Assembly (NCBI RefSeq): GCF_003991355.1
Contig: NZ_RCSU01000003.1
Location: forward strand, 1 to 64,000
Direction of reading: 5' to 3'
DNA: 64,000 nucleotides
Source: Pseudoflavitalea rhizosphaerae
GTDB taxonomy: Bacteria; Bacteroidota; Bacteroidia; Chitinophagales; Chitinophagaceae
In this document: positions 58,121-64,000 of the stretch, in pieces
Layout of the letters: each line of letters starts with the position of its first letter
Numbering within the stretch: position 1 is the first letter of the stretch
Translations under genes and position numbers: made by a program
Notes under the pieces: model-generated
Told to the model about the DNA's origin: nothing
Database searches by the model: none
Seen by the model: only the letters and a program-made list of their open reading frames with translations

Positions 58121-60556
58121 TTATTGCGCAACCACTGCTTTCGCTTCGATGGCGCTGATAGCTTTGATGGTTTTGATCACGGAGTCCGGCGTAACGGAGA
58201 TACTATCGATCCCCCTTTCCACCAGGAACTGTGCAAAATCAGGGAAGTCTGAAGGTCCCTGTCCGCAGATGCCCACTTTCACTTTACATTCTTTGGCGGT
58301 GTCTATGAGCATGCTGATCATTCTTTTTACAGCATCATTGCGTTCATCGTAGAGATGCGCCACGAGGGCGGAATCGCGGTCAAGGCCCAGCGTGAGTTGG
58401 GTGAGGTCATTGGAGCCGATGGAGAAACCATCGATATGCTGCGCAAATTCCCTCGCCATAAGGATATTGGAAGGAAGCTCTGCCATGAGGTAGATTTCCA
58501 GTCCATCCTTACCCTGCACCAGTCCGAATTCTTTCATCGTTTCCTTCACTTTCAGCAGTTCCGAAACCGTTCTGCAGAATGGGATCATCACTACCACATT
58601 CGAGAGGCCCATTTCCTCGCGAACGCGCTGAATGGCTTTACATTCCAGTCCGAATGCGGGTTTGTAGCTCTCGGAGTAGTAGCGGGAAGCGCCGCGCCAT
58701 CCGATCATCGGGTTCTCCTCATGTGGTTCGAAATGTTTACCGCCGAGCAGGTTGAAGTACTCATTGCTCTTGAAATCGGAGAACCGAACGATCACTTTAT
58801 TGGGATAGAAGGCCGAAGCGATCTTGGCGATACCATAGGAAAGTTTCCTGATGAAGAACTCCTCTTCGTTGGCGTATCCTTTGGTGAGTTTTTCGATGGT
58901 GCGTGTGAGCTCGGGATCATTCAGCTCTTTGTGCTGCAACAATGCCAGCGGGTGAACGCCGATATAATTGTTGATGATGAACTCTTCGCGCGCCAGTCCT
59001 ACGCCACGGTTCGGAATATGCGAAAAACGGAATGCAAGTGCTGGTGAAGCCACGTTCAGCATGAGGGCAGTATCCGTTTGCGGAAGATCGTCGAGAGAAG
59101 TTTCGTTGATCTCGTAATCGAGTTTTCCGTCGTACACCAACCCTTCATCGCCTTCGGCGCAGGAGACAGTGATGGCCTGCCCTTCCTGGAGGATATCGGT
59201 GGCATTGCCGCAACCAACGATGGCCGGAACGCCCATCTCACGTGCAACAATAGCCGCATGACAGGTTCTTCCACCTTTATTGGTAACAATGGCCGATGCT
59301 TTCTTCATGATCGGTTCCCAGTCGGGGTCCGTCATATCAGTTACCAGAACATCGCCTTCCTTAAATTCATGACCTTCTTCCACACGCTTGTCGAGTGAGA
59401 ACATGATGCTGACCTTGCCGGAGCCGATCTTATCGCCAACGGCAATTCCTTTTACGATGGGTTTGGCATTTTCAGGTTTGTTCTTCATCACATATTCTGT
59501 GATGGTATTGTGTTGTTTGCGCGAGTGAATGGTTTCCGGGCGGGCCTGCACAATGAAGAGTTCCTGTGAAAGTCCGTCCAGCGCCCATTCCACGTCCATA
59601 GGGCACCAGTGGTTCTTGATCTTGCTGTAGTACTGCTCGATGATGGCCACCCATCCGGCGAGCTTCAGGATATTTTCATCGGAAAGACAAAAACGGTACT
59701 GGGCAGAACGTTCCGTAGGGATGATACGTACACGCTCATCAGGATCATCGCCGTATACCATCTTCTGGTCCTTTACGCCGAGCTTTTTCTCGATGATGGA
59801 TTTGTATCCTTTTTCCAGCGTGGGTTTGAACACGATGAATTCATCGGGGGATACACTTCCCTGAACTACCATCTCACCAAGTCCGTAGGAACCGTTGATC
59901 ACGATCACATCTTTGAAACCGCTTTCGGTATCGAGCGAAAAAGCAACGCCGGAGCTTCCAAGGTCTGAACGGACCATTTTCTGCACGCAAACGGAAAGGC
60001 CCACGGAGAAGTGATCGTACTTGAAAGTTTCGCGATAGCTGATAGCGCGGTCTGTAAAGAGTGATGCAAAGCAGTTACGAACTGCATCGATGAGCGCGGC
60101 TGGTCCGCGTACGTTGAGATAAGTTTCCTGCTGACCAGCGAAAGAAGCATCTGGCAGGTCTTCCGCAGTAGCAGAGGAACGCACAGCCACATCTGTACCC
60201 TGCTGATCATACTTTGCAGAGAGTGTGTAATAAGCTTCGATAATCTGCTGCCCCAGTTCCGGAGGGAATTTGGAGTTTCGCACCAGGTTGCGGACCTGCA
60301 ATCCTGCGCGGCGAAGCGATTCCACGTTGTTGTAATCGATCTCCTTCACCAGCGCCCGGATGGTGGAGTCGAGATTATTGAATTTGATAAACTCATTGTA
60401 GGCGTTCACTGTGATGACAAAACCTCCGGGAATGTTTACACCAAGATTGGTTAGGTTTTGTAGCATCTCGCCCAGGGAAGCATTCTTGCCACCGACCAGG
60501 TCGATGTCATGAATACCTACTTCATGAAGTAAGAGAATACTGCTGGTTGTTTTCAT
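58121..60556 (-). CDS. ppsA: Phosphoenolpyruvate synthase
   Basis: An 811-residue enzyme that converts pyruvate, ATP and water to PEP, AMP and phosphate for gluconeogenesis. The N-terminal ATP-grasp domain (about 15-340) has DLVGGKNASLGEML and VRSSATAEDLPDASFAGQQ. The swivelling phospho-His domain (about 375-450) has TNKGGRTCHAAIVAREMGVP. The C-terminal PEP/pyruvate barrel has FSIGSNDLTQLTLGLDRDSA and KVGICGQGPSDFPDF. PPDK-specific features are absent. Confidence 0.96.
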   Translation of the reverse strand: MKTTSSILLLHEVGIHDIDLVGGKNASLGEMLQNLTNLGVNIPGGFVITVNAYNEFIKFNNLDSTIRALVKEIDYNNVESLRRAGLQVRNLVRNSKFPPELGQQIIEAYYTLSAKYDQQGTDVAVRSSATAEDLPDASFAGQQETYLNVRGPAALIDAVRNCFASLFTDRAISYRETFKYDHFSVGLSVCVQKMVRSDLGSSGVAFSLDTESGFKDVIVINGSYGLGEMVVQGSVSPDEFIVFKPTLEKGYKSIIEKKLGVKDQKMVYGDDPDERVRIIPTERSAQYRFCLSDENILKLAGWVAIIEQYYSKIKNHWCPMDVEWALDGLSQELFIVQARPETIHSRKQHNTITEYVMKNKPENAKPIVKGIAVGDKIGSGKVSIMFSLDKRVEEGHEFKEGDVLVTDMTDPDWEPIMKKASAIVTNKGGRTCHAAIVAREMGVPAIVGCGNATDILQEGQAITVSCAEGDEGLVYDGKLDYEINETSLDDLPQTDTALMLNVASPALAFRFSHIPNRGVGLAREEFIINNYIGVHPLALLQHKELNDPELTRTIEKLTKGYANEEEFFIRKLSYGIAKIASAFYPNKVIVRFSDFKSNEYFNLLGGKHFEPHEENPMIGWRGASRYYSESYKPAFGLECKAIQRVREEMGLSNVVVMIPFCRTVSELLKVKETMKEFGLVQGKDGLEIYLMAELPSNILMAREFAQHIDGFSIGSNDLTQLTLGLDRDSALVAHLYDERNDAVKRMISMLIDTAKECKVKVGICGQGPSDFPDFAQFLVERGIDSISVTPDSVIKTIKAISAIEAKAVVAQ

Positions 60557-60599
60557 CTGAAAAAAATGGTTGTCTGATGACAGGATCTGTTTGGCAATT

Positions 60600-60607
60600 C
60601 AAAAGTA
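60600..60607 (-). promoter_or_regulatory. Candidate -7 promoter box of ppsA
   Basis: The minus strand reads TACTTTTG, an exact TAnnTTTG match, about 45 bases before the ppsA start codon. No clear -33 element. Confidence 0.4.
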
Positions 60608-60609
60608 GG

Positions 60610-61060
60610 TAACGATCGTTAGTCTTACGGCGGAACTTATCAATATTTTTTTGAATGCGTCCGCAAGACACGTAACAACCGGTTGCGAAATGCCAAAAAC
60701 AAGGTAGAGCTGGAATTTCCGCAAACCAGCCGGGATGAGCAATGAAAAGGTTTGTAATCGCTATAAACACGTACGCAGATATCGTATATTGATAACCGTT
60801 ATATCAACTTCTGTTCAACAAATTTTCCAATTTTATCAAACAATCAAATTTCCTGCAGCTCATTAAGGGTTTCCATTTATCATTTTATGTCCGTCATTTC
60901 AATCCCAACGGGCATTCCCGGCTATCATCCTCCCCAAACCCGTTATACTTCTGCAACTAGCAAACCCTTGCCGGACGTAAGCCGTATCATTCCTGCACTT
61001 TCAAATCATCCCCATTAATTATACACACCCTGTGATTAAGTTAAATTGGAAAACGCTCCA
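60610..61060. other. Intergenic, no gene recognised
   Basis: About 450 bases between the ppsA promoter region and the nrd promoter, AT-rich, without a credible open frame or obvious repeats. Confidence 0.5.
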
Positions 61061-61068
61061 CCGGATAC

Positions 61069-61076
61069 TACGTTTG
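61069..61076 (+). promoter_or_regulatory. Candidate promoter of the nrdB-nrdA leader
   Basis: TACGTTTG matches TAnnTTTG, with ATTG 20 bases upstream (61045-61048) as a near -33 element. Transcription would start around 61083, just before the riboswitch. Confidence 0.55.
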
Positions 61077-61100
61077 CAGTCAGCTCTTGTACGCAATTTG

Positions 61101-61234
61101 TACCGGTTCCCGGACCTGCTCGCAGCCTCCGGGAGATTTCAGGGGAACCATGTGTAACTCATGGACTGTTGCGCAACTGTAAGTTCACCGCCCTCAAAAA
61201 GCGGACTACAAACAAGTCAGAATACCTGCCGGTA
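61101..61234 (+). promoter_or_regulatory. Cobalamin riboswitch
   Basis: The closing stem TACCGG/CCGGTA (61101-61106 with 61229-61234) surrounds the conserved core. The core has GGGGAACC, an ATG...CAT-type arm, GCGCAACTGTAAG and the B12 box AAGTCAGAATACCTGCC at the 3' end. These match the cobalamin riboswitch consensus. About 145 bases separate it from the nrdB start. No strong terminator follows, so control of translation or an unseen attenuator is likely. Bound B12 should lower expression of the class I reductase genes. Confidence 0.9.
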
Positions 61235-61378
61235 TAACCTGTGCTGAATCCTTCGCATAAAAGGTAAATGCATAACTATGATAGATGCCTGTACTTTATT
61301 CCAGGAATGAAGTAGTGGGCATATTATCGCTGTCACTTACCCTCCTGCGAAATTAAATGTGAATTAAAAAGCGATAGT

Positions 61379-62353
61379 ATGCAACACGAAAACGAAATTC
61401 TTTTACAGGAGAACAAAGACAGATTTGTGATCCTTCCCATCAACTATCCCAAAGTCTGGGAAATGTACAAGAAGCATGAAGCCAGTTTCTGGACGGCTGA
61501 GGAGATCGATCTGAGTGGAGACCTGAAAGACTGGGCTGGCCTGAACGACGGAGAGCGTCATTTCATCTCCCATGTATTGGCATTCTTCGCAGCCAGTGAT
61601 GGCATCGTGAACGAAAACCTGGCCGTCAACTTCATGTCTGAAGTGCAACTGCCCGAAGCACGCTGCTTCTATGGCTTCCAGATCATGATGGAAAATATCC
61701 ACTCTGAAACCTATGCCCTTCTGATCGATACATATGTGAAAGATCCACAGGAAAAACACCATCTCTTCCATGCCATCGATACAGTACCCGCCGTGAAAAA
61801 GAAAGCCGAATGGGCGCTCCGCTGGATCGAGAACGGCTCCTTTGCGGAAAGACTGGTAGCATTCGCCGCCGTAGAAGGCATCTTCTTCTCCGGCTCCTTC
61901 TGCTCCATTTTCTGGATGAAGAAACGCGGCCTCATGCCGGGCCTCACTTTCTCCAATGAACTGATCAGTCGCGATGAAGGTCTTCACTGCGAGTTCGCCT
62001 GCCTTCTTTACAGTATGCTCAGCAACCAGCTTCCCAAAGAACAGGTGTACAAGATCATCGGAGACGCTGTACGCATCGAAAAAGAGTTCATCACAGACGC
62101 GCTGCCCGTTGACCTCATCGGCATGAACGCCCGCCTCATGCAGCAATACATCGAATTTGTGGCAGACCGCTGGCTCATGGAACTGGGATGTGAAAAGATG
62201 TTCAACGCCAACAACCCATTCGACTTTATGGAAATGATCTCACTCGAAGGCAAAACCAACTTCTTCGAAAAACGTGTGGGTGATTACCAGAAAGCCGGTG
62301 TAATGGGAGGCAACAAAGAAAACAACTCCTTTTCCCTGGATGAAGATTTCTAA
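61379..62353 (+). CDS. nrdB: Ribonucleoside-diphosphate reductase, beta subunit (class Ia-like)
   Basis: A 324-residue radical-carrying R2 subunit. The iron ligand and radical regions are present: [46 protein letters not shown] and [11 protein letters not shown]. The wording of these motifs is close to the eukaryotic-like class Ia proteins. It generates the tyrosyl radical used by NrdA to reduce nucleotides. A cobalamin riboswitch in the leader suggests expression when B12 is scarce. nrdA follows 54 bases later. Confidence 0.96.
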   Translation: MQHENEILLQENKDRFVILPINYPKVWEMYKKHEASFWTAEEIDLSGDLKDWAGLNDGERHFISHVLAFFAASDGIVNENLAVNFMSEVQLPEARCFYGFQIMMENIHSETYALLIDTYVKDPQEKHHLFHAIDTVPAVKKKAEWALRWIENGSFAERLVAFAAVEGIFFSGSFCSIFWMKKRGLMPGLTFSNELISRDEGLHCEFACLLYSMLSNQLPKEQVYKIIGDAVRIEKEFITDALPVDLIGMNARLMQQYIEFVADRWLMELGCEKMFNANNPFDFMEMISLEGKTNFFEKRVGDYQKAGVMGGNKENNSFSLDEDF

Positions 62354-62407
62354 GCATTACCTCTCATAAACTAACCATACTTACTACCACCATTAATACC
62401 TCAGCAC

Positions 62408-64000
62408 ATGTTTGTAGTTAAAAGGAACGGAAAAAAAGAATCCGTCAAATTCGATAAGATCACGGCACGCGTTGAAAAACTCTGCTATGGTCTGGACAGA
62501 CGGTTTGTGAACTCCATCGATGTGGCCAAGAAAGTGATCGAAGGATTATACGATGGCGTTACCACCACAGAACTGGACAATCTCGCTGCAGAGACTGCCG
62601 CCTCACTCACCGTGAAGCACCCGGACTATGCACTGCTCGCCAGCCGCATCGCCATCAGCAACCTGCACAAGAATACCATCAAGAGCTTCTCCGATACCAT
62701 GAAGCTCCTCTATGAATGCAGGGACGCCAAAGCCGGCAAAGCCGCGCCACTCCTCGCAGACGATGTATGGGCTGTGATACAGCAACACCATGAACTGCTG
62801 GACTCCACCATTATCTACGACCGCGATTATGCTTTCGATTACTTTGGTTTCAAAACCCTCGAGAAATCATATCTCCTCAAAGTAGATGGTAAAGTAGCAG
62901 AACGCCCGCAGCATATGTACATGCGCGTGGCTCTCGGTATCCACAAACAGGATATCGACGCCGCTATCAAAACCTACCATATGATGAGCGAACGCTGGTT
63001 CACACACGCCACGCCCACCCTCTTCAATGCAGGTACACCCAAACCACAGATGAGCTCCTGCTTCCTCCTCACCATGAAGGACGATAGCATCGACGGCATC
63101 TACGACACCCTCAAACAAACAGCCAAGATCTCCCAGAGCGCTGGTGGTATTGGTCTTTCTATCCATGGCATCCGCGCCACAGGCTCCTATATCGGCGGCA
63201 CCAACGGCACCAGCAACGGCATCATCCCCATGCTGCGTGTATACAACGACACTGCCCGCTACGTAGACCAGGGCGGCGGTAAACGCAAAGGCGCATTCGC
63301 CATCTACCTCGAACCCTGGCATGCAGACGTTTTCGAATTCCTCGACCTCCGTAAGAACCACGGTAAAGAAGAACTCCGCGCACGCGACCTCTTCTATGCC
63401 CTCTGGATCCCTGACCTCTTCATGAAACGTGTGGAAGAGAACGGCGACTGGAGCCTTTTCTGTCCCCACGAAGCGCCCGGCCTCCACGAATGCTGGGGCG
63501 ACGAATTCGAAAAACTGTACAATCAATACGAGCAGGAAAAGCGTATGCGCAGGACCGTTAAAGCGCAGGACCTCTGGTTCGCCATCCTGGACGCACAGAT
63601 CGAAACCGGTACGCCTTACCTGCTGTACAAGGATTCCGCCAACCGAAAATCCAACCAGCAAAACCTCGGCACCATTAAGAGCTCCAACCTCTGCACCGAG
63701 ATCCTGGAATACACCTCTCCCGATGAAGTAGCGGTTTGTAATCTCGCCTCCCTCGCACTGCCCCGCTTTGTGATCGATGGCCAGTTCGATCATAACAAAC
63801 TTTACGAGATCACTTACGAGGCAACAAAGAACCTCAACAAGATCATCGACTATAACTATTACCCTGTAAAGGAAGCTGAGACTTCCAACCTCCGCCACAG
63901 ACCCATCGGTCTTGGTGTTCAGGGCCTGGCCGATGTATTCATCCTGCTCCGCATGCCATTCGAAAGCGATGAAGCCAAACAACTCAACAAAGACATTTTC
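62408..64000 (+). CDS. nrdA: Ribonucleoside-diphosphate reductase, alpha subunit (truncated by window edge)
   Basis: The first 531 codons are present without a stop; the gene continues past 64000. The N-terminal ATP-cone (about 1-90) starts [18 protein letters not shown]. The R1 barrel follows with [38 protein letters not shown] and [21 protein letters not shown]-type active-site segments (Asn, Cys, Glu) and [11 protein letters not shown]. It holds the catalytic and allosteric sites of the reductase. It forms an operon with nrdB under the cobalamin riboswitch. Confidence 0.96.
   Translation, partial: MFVVKRNGKKESVKFDKITARVEKLCYGLDRRFVNSIDVAKKVIEGLYDGVTTTELDNLAAETAASLTVKHPDYALLASRIAISNLHKNTIKSFSDTMKLLYECRDAKAGKAAPLLADDVWAVIQQHHELLDSTIIYDRDYAFDYFGFKTLEKSYLLKVDGKVAERPQHMYMRVALGIHKQDIDAAIKTYHMMSERWFTHATPTLFNAGTPKPQMSSCFLLTMKDDSIDGIYDTLKQTAKISQSAGGIGLSIHGIRATGSYIGGTNGTSNGIIPMLRVYNDTARYVDQGGGKRKGAFAIYLEPWHADVFEFLDLRKNHGKEELRARDLFYALWIPDLFMKRVEENGDWSLFCPHEAPGLHECWGDEFEKLYNQYEQEKRMRRTVKAQDLWFAILDAQIETGTPYLLYKDSANRKSNQQNLGTIKSSNLCTEILEYTSPDEVAVCNLASLALPRFVIDGQFDHNKLYEITYEATKNLNKIIDYNYYPVKEAETSNLRHRPIGLGVQGLADVFILLRMPFESDEAKQLNKDIF

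Noticed and set aside
60522-60770. 82-codon frame upstream of ppsA on the minus strand
   Set aside because: It overlaps the ppsA start and its promoter region and has no recognisable motif.

Overview
The window looks like a chromosomal segment of a Bacteroidota bacterium, most probably family Chitinophagaceae. The reasons are a FecI/FecR-controlled SusC/SusD locus with an STN domain, a type III glutamine synthetase, DUF4270 and Kelch lipoproteins, a LytTR/LytS-type pair, and several TAnnTTTG-like -7 promoter boxes with little sign of Shine-Dalgarno sequences. No rRNA or tRNA gene was seen. The genus is not claimed.

Layout. 61-9283 (minus strand): a secreted protein, then an ECF sigma / FecR anti-sigma / SusC / SusD / TlpA-like thioredoxin uptake locus. 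9643-18529: housekeeping genes (yidC, pyrG, proC, hldD, purL), with a decayed higB toxin beside an intact orphan higA antitoxin at 13.8-14.4 kb. 18.6-22.0 kb: two glycosyltransferases and a multi-pass membrane protein. 22.2-24.4 kb: glnN. 24.5-37.3 kb: an accessory island with two convergent DUF4143 ATPases, a type II-C CRISPR-Cas locus (tracrRNA, cas9, cas1, cas2, 15-repeat array), a HEPN-type protein with a small partner, a structured non-coding stretch, an HTH protein and an unknown protein. 37.4-43.5 kb: cmk, a methyltransferase, clpC, a STAS protein and ispD. 44.1-53.7 kb: envelope and surface genes (FemAB/GNAT-like enzyme, M1 peptidase fused to a probable outer-membrane barrel, polyprenyl sugar transferase, Gfo/Idh oxidoreductase, L,D-transpeptidase family protein) and a LytTR two-component pair. 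53.8-58.0 kb: Kelch, DUF4270 and porin-like proteins. 58.1-60.6 kb: ppsA. 61.0-64.0 kb: a cobalamin riboswitch ahead of nrdB and nrdA; nrdA runs off the window edge.

The most interesting region is the CRISPR locus. All RuvC and HNH catalytic motifs of Cas9 are present, but the reading frame is broken once, near 28.71 kb, and a single extra T in a short T run would restore it. A tracrRNA is visible on the minus strand between the upstream ATPase and cas9: a 24-nt anti-repeat with one mismatch, a small hairpin and an intrinsic terminator. Its sense implies that the array is transcribed from the minus strand, convergent with cas9-cas1-cas2. The array-end repeat next to the HEPN gene keeps exactly 30 of 47 bases.

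Other notable items are the B12 riboswitch before a class I ribonucleotide reductase, three short GC-rich palindromic interspersed elements, two large diverged inverted-repeat elements, and 32-bp-spaced repeats carrying -7-like boxes in front of a DUF4143 ATPase.
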